A stretch of 59,246 nt of DNA from Bacillus solimangrovi (GTDB lineage Bacteria > Bacillota > Bacilli > Bacillales > Bacillaceae_N), in contig NZ_MJEH01000016.1 of assembly GCF_001742425.1 (NCBI RefSeq), positions 1 through 59,246 of the forward strand. Direction: 5' to 3'. The notes under the pieces are model-generated. The model saw only the letters and a list, made by a program, of their open reading frames with translations, did no database searches and was not told where the DNA came from. The translations under genes and the position numbers were made by a program. The first letter of the stretch is position 1, and each line of letters opens with the position of its first letter. Shown here piece after piece: positions 33,732 through 40,933 of this stretch.

Positions 33732-35243
33732 ATGTCGTTTCAAAAAACTGAACAAGAATTTTTACAATATGTAAAAAAGATGATGAACTATGAAGAAGCA
33801 CTAGCACTAATGTTTTGGGATATGCGGACGGGTGCTCCTAAAAAAGGGATTGACCAACGCTCTGAGGTCATAGGGACCCTTTCGACTGAAGTATTCAATA
33901 TGTCAACTTCAGATACAATGAAGCAATTTATTGATGAATTAGACAATGAGGAAGCAAGGCAAGTTTTATCAGAAATTACTGTAAAAACTTTAGAAGATTG
34001 TAAGAAAGAATATGAAAGAAATGAGAAGATTCCAGAAGTAGAGTATAAGGAATTTGTAATGCTTCAATCAAAAGCTGAATCTGTTTGGGAAGAAGCAAAA
34101 GATAAATCTGATTTTGAAATGTTTCGTCCTTACTTAGAAAAATTAGTTGAATTTAAGAAAAAATTTATTGGTTATTGGGGTTACGAAGGTAATAAGTATA
34201 ATACGTTACTTGATATGTATGAGCCAGGTGTTACTGTTGAGCAAATCGATAAAGTGTTTGGACAATTAAGAGATGAGATTGTTCCATTAGTAGAACGTAT
34301 ATCTAAAAGTTCTAACCAACCTAATACATCCTTCTTATTTGAGCACTTCACACAAGAAAAACAGAGGGAATTTTGCTTAAATGCGTTAGAACAAATGGAT
34401 TACGATTTTGAAGCAGGGCGATTAGATGTTACGGTTCATCCGTTTGCAATTACGTTAAATCCTGGAGATGTGCGTATTACGACAAAATATGATGAACAAG
34501 ATTTTCGCACAGCAGTATTTGGTACGATTCACGAAGGTGGACATGCGCTGTATGAGCAAAATATATCTAAGGATCTAGTTGGAACACCTTTATGTGATGG
34601 GACATCAATGGGAATTCATGAATCACAATCATTATTCTGGGAAAACTTTGTAGGGCGTAATAAAGGTTTCTGGAAGAAAAATTATAACGTCTTAAAACAA
34701 TATGCAGGCGGTCAGTTCGATAAAGTTGAGCTTGAAGATTATTATCGTGCTATTAATGAATCGAAACCATCTCTAATTCGAATTGAAGCGGACGAGTTAA
34801 CATATCCTTTACATATTATGGTTCGTTACGAGTTAGAAAAAGCACTTTTTAATGATGAAATTGAGGTTAAAGATTTACCAACATTATGGAATGACAAGAT
34901 GGAAGAATATCTCGGAGTGAGGCCAGACAATGATGCTCAAGGAATTCTACAAGATGTACATTGGTCAGGTGGAGATTTTGGTTACTTCCCAAGTTACGCA
35001 TTAGGTTATATTTACGCTGCGCAGTTTAAAAATGCGATGGTAAAGGAAATTGCCAACTTCGATGAATTGTTAGAATTAGGTGAATTACAACCTATTCGCG
35101 AGTGGCTTTCAAGTAACATTCATCAATATGGAAAAATGAAGAAACCACTGGAAATCTTGAATGACGTAACAGGTGAAGGGTTGAATGCAGAACATTTAAT
35201 AACGTATTTGAAAGAAAAGTATGAAGCAATTTACCAATTATAA
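33732..35243 (+). CDS. ypwA: M32 metallocarboxypeptidase (carboxypeptidase Taq family)
   Basis: This 503-residue zinc peptidase removes C-terminal residues from peptides. The zinc motif HEGGH is at 267-271, and the third ligand is E297 in IHESQS, the M32-specific order. Other family stretches are MRTGAPKKG near the start, HPFAITLNPGDVRIT and RIEADELTYPLHIM. There is no signal peptide, so it is cytoplasmic. It resembles YpwA of Bacillus subtilis in length and wording. AAGGTGGGA precedes the ATG. It is transcribed alone. Confidence 0.9.
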   Translation: MSFQKTEQEFLQYVKKMMNYEEALALMFWDMRTGAPKKGIDQRSEVIGTLSTEVFNMSTSDTMKQFIDELDNEEARQVLSEITVKTLEDCKKEYERNEKIPEVEYKEFVMLQSKAESVWEEAKDKSDFEMFRPYLEKLVEFKKKFIGYWGYEGNKYNTLLDMYEPGVTVEQIDKVFGQLRDEIVPLVERISKSSNQPNTSFLFEHFTQEKQREFCLNALEQMDYDFEAGRLDVTVHPFAITLNPGDVRITTKYDEQDFRTAVFGTIHEGGHALYEQNISKDLVGTPLCDGTSMGIHESQSLFWENFVGRNKGFWKKNYNVLKQYAGGQFDKVELEDYYRAINESKPSLIRIEADELTYPLHIMVRYELEKALFNDEIEVKDLPTLWNDKMEEYLGVRPDNDAQGILQDVHWSGGDFGYFPSYALGYIYAAQFKNAMVKEIANFDELLELGELQPIREWLSSNIHQYGKMKKPLEILNDVTGEGLNAEHLITYLKEKYEAIYQL

Positions 35244-35255
35244 TATCTGATTAGT

Positions 35256-35292
35256 AGAGCTAAATGACGTAATCAATACGGCATTTAGCTCT
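35256..35292 (+). terminator. Weak terminator candidate after the M32 peptidase
   Basis: An 11-bp perfect stem, AGAGCTAAATG and its complement, has a 15-base loop but no T tract follows. Confidence 0.35.
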
Positions 35293-35331
35293 GCGTTGCA
35301 GAAATACTTCCTTTCCATTCTTTAATAGTGC

Positions 35332-35622
35332 TTGAAAAAAGGATGGCCATGCACCTTAGATGGGTTTTGTTTACCTCTGCCAATCGAACCTACGGAATAC
35401 ATTGGAAACCCTACATGGGACACTGAAACTAACAGTATAGCAGGCTATAGTTATCCTGATTATGAACCGCAGCATTTAGATTATATTTTTATTGAAAAAG
35501 ATTACAAACAGCCAAGCTTTTGGATGAACCAAACATTAACTCCAAAATCTCCTACTTGGACAGCCGATTACGAATATAATAATTATTCCGATCACTACCC
35601 TGTACGAGGATATGGAAAATGA
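35332..35622 (+). pseudogene. 3' remnant of a sphingomyelinase C gene
   Basis: The 96-codon frame reads like the last quarter of a bacterial neutral sphingomyelinase: PTWDTETNSIAGYSYPDYEP, HLDYIFIEKD, PKSPTWTADYEYNNY and SDHYPV with the catalytic-site His. The signal peptide, the N-terminal metal site and most of the DNase I-like fold are missing, and there is only a TTG without a proper ribosome binding site. It is thus a truncated, non-functional relic of a secreted phosphodiesterase. The residues retained are well conserved, which suggests the loss is fairly recent. Confidence 0.75.
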
Positions 35623-35652
35623 TATTGATTTAATTGCTTACCCCATACAAAG

Positions 35653-35683
35653 AACCCCAATCATCTTGAGCGATTGGGGTTTA
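35653..35683. terminator. Terminator serving the hemolysin III-like gene
   Basis: AACCCCAATC pairs with GATTGGGGTT. It lies just after the stop of the minus-strand gene and can also act for plus-strand transcripts. Confidence 0.7.
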
Positions 35684-35693
35684 ATTTGAATTA

Positions 35694-36344
35694 TTAAAAT
35701 TGAATTGGAAGGACATATAGTAATACAGCAAAGAAGTGGAATATGCTTCCTGCTAATACAAATAGATGCCAAACAGCATGGTGATAAGGGAATGCTCTCC
35801 ATAGATAAAAAATTGTCCCAAGTGTATAGAGGACTCCACCAATGACGAGAAAAACGATTCCCATAGGAGGCAATGTCGTTAACAACTTATTAAATCCGAA
35901 GACAACGAGCCATCCCATCACGATGTATAATAATGTAGAAATTGTATTGAATTTCTTCACAAAAAAAACTTTAAAGACAACCCCACCGATTGCTAATGCC
36001 CACACTGTTCCGAATAGCACCCAGCCCAAGCTTCCTTGAATGACAATGAGTGTAATTGGTGTGTAAGTACCAGCAATGAACAAATAGATCGAAGCATGAT
36101 CACAAATTTCAAAGAAACTTTTAGCTTTTCCTTTTGGGAAACTATGTAACATTGTTGAAGAAAGATACAAAATAAGCATTGTAGCCCCATAAATAGAAAA
36201 AGTGACGATATGCCAAGCTGTTCCGTTTAATGCAGAGAAGACAACTAATAATACTAATGCTGCAATACTGAGTAACGTTCCAATCCCATGTGTGATTGCA
36301 TTTGCGATCTCTTCACCTTTAGTGAATGTATGTGTTTCAACCAC
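35694..36344 (-). CDS. Hemolysin III/PAQR-family membrane protein
   Basis: This 216-residue protein has seven likely membrane helices. Family signatures are EEIANAITHGIG at the N-terminus, SSTMLHSFPKG with Ser and His, DHASIYLFIAGTYTPI and the C-terminal HAVWHLFVLAGSIFHFFAV, in which the paired His of PAQR proteins are predicted zinc ligands. GTG 36344 follows AAAGGAGC. Members include YplQ and YqfA; the hemolysin name is historical and the function, perhaps lipid or membrane-energy related, is not settled. Confidence 0.88.
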   Translation of the reverse strand: MVETHTFTKGEEIANAITHGIGTLLSIAALVLLVVFSALNGTAWHIVTFSIYGATMLILYLSSTMLHSFPKGKAKSFFEICDHASIYLFIAGTYTPITLIVIQGSLGWVLFGTVWALAIGGVVFKVFFVKKFNTISTLLYIVMGWLVVFGFNKLLTTLPPMGIVFLVIGGVLYTLGTIFYLWRAFPYHHAVWHLFVLAGSIFHFFAVLLYVLPIQF

Positions 36345-36603
36345 GTGTAAAGCTCCTTTCTGCCAAAGTTCATCTTATTCTTACTATTATAACACCACTT
36401 TAATGTAATCGTTATGAATTATCCTATAGTATAGGTAATAACAAGTATAAAAAAAGTATTCGAACTTTTGTGAGTCCTTGCTCCTCTAAATAATGAAAGC
36501 GCATTATTATTTGTAACGAATTTGTTTTATTTCCTTAAATGCTTTTTAATCGAAAAATGATACACTTCTAACTAAATTTTACTAAAAGGGAGTATTCTAC
36601 ATC

Positions 36604-36765
36604 ATGATTCAACTAGGTAAGAAAGTTAGAACAAATCACCTTTATTTTTCACGTTATGGTGAGTCGATTGAAGGTGTAGTAGTAAAAATTGATGGAGTTA
36701 AAATTTGGATAAGGAATCAATACAATACAATCTCGATAATACATCAGATATGTATTGACATATAA
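36604..36765 (+). CDS. Small hypothetical protein (53 residues)
   Basis: ATG 36604 follows AAGGGAG at a spacing of about 11 bases. The protein starts MIQLGKKVRTNHLYFSRYGE and has a predicted small beta-barrel pattern (GVVVKIDGVKIWI). It loosely recalls the YkvS/DUF2187 small KOW-like proteins of Bacillus, but I cannot confirm this by eye. It stands alone between the hemolysin III-like gene, on the other strand, and the deacetylase gene, with no terminator after it, so it may be cotranscribed with the latter. Confidence 0.5.
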   Translation: MIQLGKKVRTNHLYFSRYGESIEGVVVKIDGVKIWIRNQYNTISIIHQICIDI

Positions 36766-36853
36766 AATGTAATGTCTTTGTAACCCTCTTTTCAATCACA
36801 AACAATATACTCATTTAAGAGAACACCGCATGGCTAAGGAAAGAGGAGATGGC

Positions 36854-37672
36854 ATGAGAAGAAGAAAAAAATTGATAAGGACACACGAATGGGTGTTCAT
36901 GTCGATTGTTTGTATATTAATTATTGGATTACTTGGCTATAGCGAGATAACGAAAGCAATCGATAATGAAGAGTATATAGTGACATTCACACCAGAGAAA
37001 GAGATGTGTTGTCAGTTAAAAAAAGAGCAACCGTTGAGACTAACTGAACCTACAGTAACAGTTTCACCTCCAGAAAATGTTGTCTATTTAACATTTGATG
37101 ATGGTCCATCAGAGTCAACTGAAGCGATTCTTTCATTGTTAAAACGTTACCAAGCAAGAGCGACCTTTTTTATGTTAAGTCCAGCAATGGAGAAATATCC
37201 AGAAGGAATGAAAAGAATGGTAGAAGAAGGTCATTCGTTCGGATTACATGGAGTTTCTCATAATGCAAAAAGCTTTTACGAATCAACTTCGTCAATATTA
37301 GGAGAGCTGACTGAAGGCAATCGTGTGTTAGAACGAATTACAGGAAAGCAAACAATGTTAATTCGAACTCCTTATGGAAGTGTGCCATATATGACCAAGA
37401 CGTATAGGCAAGTAGTGAAAGAAGAAGGTTATCTTCTTTGGGATTGGAACATAGATTCGAGGGATTGGGAATACAAAGACGTTCGTTACGTACAAGATAC
37501 GATTTATCAATTAGAGCAGGTAGTGAGAGAGGGTAAAGTTCCAGTCATTTTATTACATGATAAAAAGTCAACGTTAGATCATTTAGAAAGGTTGCTAGTA
37601 TACCTTCAAAATAATGGATATGTAATGGAGGCATTGAATGAACACCTTTCTCCAATACAATTTAAATCATAA
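36854..37672 (+). CDS. Polysaccharide deacetylase (NodB domain), membrane anchored
   Basis: ATG 36854 is preferred over 36830, as GAAAGAGGAG lies between them at good spacing. The 272-residue product has one N-terminal membrane helix (about 14-34), a short linker with a Cys-Cys pair, and a NodB domain from residue 80. Motif 1 is TFDDGPSE with catalytic and metal Asp. Motif 2 is LHGVSH with the metal His pair. Motif 3 is RTPYGS, motif 4 DWNIDSRDW and motif 5 VILLHD. It should act outside the membrane on N-acetylglucosamine polymers, most likely peptidoglycan, as YjeA/PgdA-like enzymes do. Confidence 0.88.
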   Translation: MRRRKKLIRTHEWVFMSIVCILIIGLLGYSEITKAIDNEEYIVTFTPEKEMCCQLKKEQPLRLTEPTVTVSPPENVVYLTFDDGPSESTEAILSLLKRYQARATFFMLSPAMEKYPEGMKRMVEEGHSFGLHGVSHNAKSFYESTSSILGELTEGNRVLERITGKQTMLIRTPYGSVPYMTKTYRQVVKEEGYLLWDWNIDSRDWEYKDVRYVQDTIYQLEQVVREGKVPVILLHDKKSTLDHLERLLVYLQNNGYVMEALNEHLSPIQFKS

Positions 37673-37682
37673 TTTCTGTAAC

Positions 37683-37713
37683 CACTGTTTAAATGTATAA
37701 GCAGTGTTTTTTT
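37683..37713 (+). terminator. Weak intrinsic terminator of the deacetylase gene
   Basis: CACTG pairs with CAGTG over a 14-base loop and is followed by seven T. The stem is short. Confidence 0.5.
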
Positions 37714-37989
37714 ATGATTATAAATTGTTCAAGCCTAATCAACTTATTGTTTTAGTTTGTTATCAAAAAAGTTATGAATAAACTGAATATTAAAACTTCT
37801 ATTTTTCAATTTTATCTTATCACTATGAAAATAAGAGATATGTAACGAAAATGAGAGGATAAAGTATATTTTGTGCGCTTACATAGAAGTTTGCGTTCTG
37901 CTAGTAGTATGATAGTATTTTTCATGTTTACTTCGGATTGCTCTTTCAAAGTGAGAGAGCGTAAAAAAATAATAGAAAGAGGCGTTGTT
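37714..37989. other. Leader region of the SulP gene
   Basis: There is no clear promoter. A hairpin GCTCTTTC/GAGAGAGC at 37940-37960 sits 15 bases before the ribosome binding site and is not followed by a T tract. A longer reading frame runs through this region (from 37873) but lacks a ribosome binding site and does not look like SulP sequence. Confidence 0.4.
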
Positions 37990-39441
37990 TTGAACACAAT
38001 GAGTTGGAAAGAAAGTTGGTTTGGGAATATTCGTGGTGATATCCTTGCAGGCATAACTGTTGCGTTAGCACTTATTCCAGAAGCAATTGCATTTGCGATT
38101 ATTGCGGGTGTTGATCCAATGGTAGGTTTGTATGCATCATTTTCAATAGCTGTAATAATTGCCTTTACTGGTGGTCGACCAGGTATGATATCAGCTGCAA
38201 CTGGTGCAATGGCATTATTAATGGTTACACTTGTGGCTGAACATGGCTTGGAATATTTATTAGCAGCGACTGTATTGACAGGTATTATTCAATTTATTAT
38301 GGGTGTGATGGGACTTGGTCGTTTCATTACGTTTTTGCCACAGTCCGTTATTATTGGATTTGTAAATGCTTTGGCAATTTTGATCTTTATGGCCCAATTA
38401 CCTCACTTTGTAGGTCAAGGTCTATTGATGTATGGAATGGTAGCAGCAACTTTAGCTATTATTTATATTTTGCCTCGTTTTACGAAAGCTGTTCCATCAC
38501 CATTAGTTGCAATTATTGTTATGACAATTGTTGCGATTACGTTAGGGCTAGATTTGAAAACGGTTGGAGATATGGGGAATATTACTCAATCATTACCTGT
38601 GTTTCAGCTTCCAATGGTACCGTTAAATATTGAAACTTTAATGATTATACTACCATATTCATTTCCTTTAGCATTAGTTGGTATTTTAGAGTCTTTATTA
38701 ACAGCGACTATCGTTGATGAAATGACAGATACGAAGAGTAATAAAAATACTGAGATGAAAGGTCAAGGTATCGCTAATATTATCACAGGGTTCTTTGGTG
38801 GTATGGCAGGGTGTGCAATGATTGGCCAATCAGTAATTAATGTTAAATCAGGTGGAAGAGGAAGACTGTCTGCTTTAACAGCGGGTGTATTTTTGTTAAT
38901 TTTAATTATTGTTTTGGGTGATATTGTCAAACAAGTACCTATGGCTGCTCTCGTTGGAGTTATGATCATGGTATCGATCGGTACGTTTGATTGGCAATCT
39001 GTCCGTGAATTAGCAAGAATTCCACGATCGGACGCGGTTGTCATGGTGATAACAGTTGCTATTGTAGTATATACACATGATTTAGCAAAAGGTGTTTTAG
39101 CTGGAGTTGTTTTAAGTGCATTGATTTTCGGATGGAAAATGGCTCAAATTAAAACATCAACAAAATTCGAGGGTGAGCAAAAAGTTTATACGGTGTCCGG
39201 ACAGCTTTTCTTTGGGACGATGGCGCATTTCGTCGATTTATTTGATTATCAAAATGATCCTAAGGAGATCGTAATTGATTTTACACATTCTCATGTGTGG
39301 GATCATTCAGCAGTTACTGCCGTAGCGAAAGTGATGAGTAAGTATCGAAAAGAAGGTAAGACTGTAACAATTAATGGCTTAAATGATGAAAGTCGAGCAA
39401 TTGTTGAAAAAGTAGGTCTTAGTGCATCTTCTGGACACTAA
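37990..39441 (+). CDS. SulP-family anion transporter with STAS domain
   Basis: TTG 37990 lies seven bases after AAAGAGG and gives 483 residues. The alternative ATG 37999 is three codons on. The membrane domain has GDILAGITVALALIPEAIAF, the SulP signature in the first helix, VGLYASF and GGMAGCAMIGQS, with 10 or more helices. The C-terminal 100 residues form a STAS domain (KEIVIDFTHSHVWDHSAVTA). Substrates of the family are sulfate, bicarbonate or other anions. The absence of sulfur-assimilation neighbours leaves this open. A strong terminator follows. Confidence 0.88.
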   Translation: MNTMSWKESWFGNIRGDILAGITVALALIPEAIAFAIIAGVDPMVGLYASFSIAVIIAFTGGRPGMISAATGAMALLMVTLVAEHGLEYLLAATVLTGIIQFIMGVMGLGRFITFLPQSVIIGFVNALAILIFMAQLPHFVGQGLLMYGMVAATLAIIYILPRFTKAVPSPLVAIIVMTIVAITLGLDLKTVGDMGNITQSLPVFQLPMVPLNIETLMIILPYSFPLALVGILESLLTATIVDEMTDTKSNKNTEMKGQGIANIITGFFGGMAGCAMIGQSVINVKSGGRGRLSALTAGVFLLILIIVLGDIVKQVPMAALVGVMIMVSIGTFDWQSVRELARIPRSDAVVMVITVAIVVYTHDLAKGVLAGVVLSALIFGWKMAQIKTSTKFEGEQKVYTVSGQLFFGTMAHFVDLFDYQNDPKEIVIDFTHSHVWDHSAVTAVAKVMSKYRKEGKTVTINGLNDESRAIVEKVGLSASSGH

Positions 39442-39442
39442 A

Positions 39443-39488
39443 ATAAAACCTCTGCTAACTCCTGATTGGAGTTGGCAGAGGTTTTATA
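39443..39488. terminator. Bidirectional terminator after the SulP gene
   Basis: A 20-bp stem (ATAAAACCTCTGCTAACTCC with its near complement) has a five-base loop and T-rich ends on both strands. It lies between the SulP gene and a convergent small ORF. Confidence 0.88.
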
Positions 39489-39562
39489 AATTTAGACGAT
39501 TTTGCTTTGGAGTTAAATAGCTTGATATCTAAAATTAACTGATTAAGATAGTAGAGAGTAAG

Positions 39563-39712
39563 TTAATTTAAAAAGGGGAAAAAGGTTGATAGAAAAACAA
39601 TTAATTTGTTTTTTGTTTGAGTAGATTTCATTGTGTGTTCATCATGGTTAGATGATTGTTCATTTTTTATTTTCAATAACGCTTGCCGACGATACTTTGA
39701 TTCCATTAACAT
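39563..39712 (-). CDS. Small hypothetical protein (49 residues) with a cre site upstream
   Basis: On the minus strand ATG 39712 follows CGAGGTGATTC at proper spacing. The product is basic at first (MLMESKYRRQALLKIKNEQ) and ends in a hydrophobic stretch (KLIVFLSTFFPFLN). It could be a small membrane-associated peptide. I recognise no family. The bidirectional terminator at 39443-39488 lies downstream, and a cre-like site lies 21 bases before the start. That is a complete gene layout for a track-invisible ORF. Confidence 0.5.
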   Translation of the reverse strand: MLMESKYRRQALLKIKNEQSSNHDEHTMKSTQTKNKLIVFLSTFFPFLN

Positions 39713-39732
39713 TTTGAATCACCTCGTTATAT

Positions 39733-39746
39733 TGTAAGCGCTTTCT
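39733..39746. promoter_or_regulatory. cre-like site upstream of the 49-residue ORF
   Basis: TGTAAGCGCTTTCT matches the CcpA consensus TGWAANCGNTNWCA in 13 of 14 positions. For the minus-strand ORF it lies at the likely promoter, close enough to the start codon to repress. Confidence 0.55.
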
Positions 39747-39841
39747 TGAACGTTAATTATAATATTATCAAATTGTATTGTAAAGGGTATGGAGCAACTG
39801 TTTAACTATGATAGATTCTGAAGAAAAGATTGTGAAAAGTA

Positions 39842-39869
39842 TTGACGATACAATAAATATAATGATAAT
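39842..39869 (+). promoter_or_regulatory. Promoter of the tRNA cluster
   Basis: TTGACG at 39842-39847 and GATAAT at 39864-39869 are spaced by 16 bases, giving a start about 20 bases before tRNA-Val. Confidence 0.6.
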
Positions 39870-39897
39870 ATAGTTATTGTCGGTAAGAGACAAATAC

Positions 39898-39973
39898 GGA
39901 GGATTAGCTCAGCTGGGAGAGCACCTGCCTTACAAGCAGGGGGTCGGCAGTTCGATCCTGTCATCCTCCACCA
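39898..39973 (+). tRNA. tRNA-Val (UAC)
   Basis: A 7-bp acceptor stem (GGAGGAT/ATCCTCC), a TTAGCTCAGCTGGGAGAGCA D arm, anticodon loop CTTACAA and a GTTCGATCC T arm are all visible. CCA is encoded. Confidence 0.97.
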
Positions 39974-39978
39974 TAAAT

Positions 39979-40055
39979 GGTCCGGTAGTTCAGTTGGTTA
40001 GAATGCCTGCCTGTCACGCAGGAGGTCGCGGGTTCGAGTCCCGTCCGGACCGCCA
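39979..40055 (+). tRNA. tRNA-Asp (GUC)
   Basis: The acceptor stem is GGTCCGG/CCGGACC, the anticodon loop CTGTCAC and the T arm GGTTCGAGTCC. CCA is encoded. It lies five bases after tRNA-Val. Confidence 0.97.
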
Positions 40056-40122
40056 TTATATTTTGAGCTAGCCAGTGTAAGTCGACATTAAAGATTAAGC
40101 ATAATGCTGAAATACGTTTAAT

Positions 40123-40213
40123 GGAGAAGTACCCAAGTGGCTGAAGGGGCTCCCCTGCTAAGGGAGTAGGTCGTGTAAGCGGCGCGAGGGTTCAAATCCC
40201 TCCTTCTCCGCCA
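40123..40213 (+). tRNA. tRNA-Ser (GCU)
   Basis: The acceptor stem is GGAGAAG/CTTCTCC, the anticodon loop CTGCTAA, and a long variable arm (GTCGTGTAAGCGGC region) is present as required for tRNA-Ser. CCA is encoded. Confidence 0.97.
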
Positions 40214-40236
40214 GAAATTATAAAAATATAATATAT

Positions 40237-40308
40237 GGCCCGTTGGTCAAGCGGTTAAGACACCGCCCTTTCACGGCGGTAACACGGGTTCGAATCCCGT
40301 ACGGGTCA
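40237..40308 (+). tRNA. tRNA-Glu (UUC)
   Basis: The acceptor stem is GGCCCGT/ACGGGTC, the anticodon loop CTTTCAC and the T arm GGTTCGAATCC. Unlike the other three, CCA is not encoded: the sequence after the discriminator is CTA. It is the last tRNA of the cluster. Confidence 0.96.
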
Positions 40309-40314
40309 CTAAGA

Positions 40315-40346
40315 AAAACTCCATTACTTAATGTAATGGAGTTTTT
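40315..40346 (+). terminator. Intrinsic terminator of the tRNA cluster
   Basis: AAAACTCCATTAC pairs with GTAATGGAGTTTT over a five-base loop and is followed by T. Confidence 0.88.
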
Positions 40347-40477
40347 ATGTTGTGTCAACAAATAATATGACTACTTTATTTGGTGGTAGTCATAAATTTA
40401 ATTATGAACAAATATCCAATGAAAAAGTTATAAGGCTAATAAACAAATCTTTGTCTTTATTTCCTTTGAAAAGACTA

Positions 40478-40506
40478 ATTGCCTTCTTTTTACGTTTTTG
40501 CTATAA
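40478..40506 (+). promoter_or_regulatory. Promoter of the small RNA candidate
   Basis: TTGCCT at 40478-40483 and a consensus TATAAT at 40501-40506 are spaced by exactly 17 bases. Confidence 0.65.
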
Positions 40507-40512
40507 TTACAG

Positions 40513-40584
40513 TGGTTGGTAGACATATCCTCTGTGAGGATAATTATGTTGGGGAGACATTATTGATGTCTTCTCTTTTTTTTT
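40513..40584 (+). ncRNA. Candidate small RNA of about 70 nt
   Basis: A consensus promoter is followed by a short stretch without an ORF that folds into two hairpins. The first is TATCCTC/GAGGATA with a three-base loop (40526-40542), extendable by ACAT/ATGT. The second is GGGGAGACAT pairing with ATGTCTTCTC (40551-40575), ending in nine T. Between promoter and terminator there are only about 60 bases, so a free small RNA is more likely than a leader, and the next gene (glgB) is 350 bases away. The AUCCUC and GGGGAG parts resemble anti-Shine-Dalgarno and Shine-Dalgarno sequences. I cannot name a family. Confidence 0.55.
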
Positions 40585-40933
40585 CTTCAAAATTCATCTT
40601 ATGAGATTTTTTTAAGAAACTCCCAATTATCATCTTGAAATTCCCATATTTGTTCCCCTTTAATGTACATCTTATTATGCATTTAAATACATGATTGTCG
40701 TAACATGTTTTGTATAGTAATCAAAAAATAACATCTGTTAGAAATTGCAACAATCAAGTTGATGTTATGGTAAATAGTATTTTGAGATAAAGATGTAGGT
40801 CATATGAAAACCCTCCTTAGCAATATATTCACAATTTTTTTACAAATATTATGAAGGTTTTCCTTTTTCTTTATGGAATTATTTATAAATAGAACGTAGT
40901 AAATGACTGAATCGAAAGTGGTGATTTTGAATT
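40585..40933. other. Upstream region of glgB
   Basis: This AT-rich region has no supported gene. On the minus strand a 27-codon frame (ending GEQIWEFQDDNWEFLKKIS, 40600-40690) looks protein-like but has no ribosome binding site. Near 40804-40863 AAAACCCTCCT and GAAGGTTTT form an imperfect inverted repeat. The glg promoter must lie here, but I see no clear SigA boxes, and a sporulation sigma factor could be used. Confidence 0.35.

Noticed and set aside
37873-37989. N-terminal extension of the SulP transporter
   Set aside because: There is no ribosome binding site before it, and the 39 extra residues do not resemble the family. TTG 37990 has AAAGAGG at good spacing.
39877-40071. 64-codon plus-strand ORF over the tRNA cluster
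   Set aside because: It is an open frame through the tRNA-Val and tRNA-Asp genes, which are clear structural RNAs.
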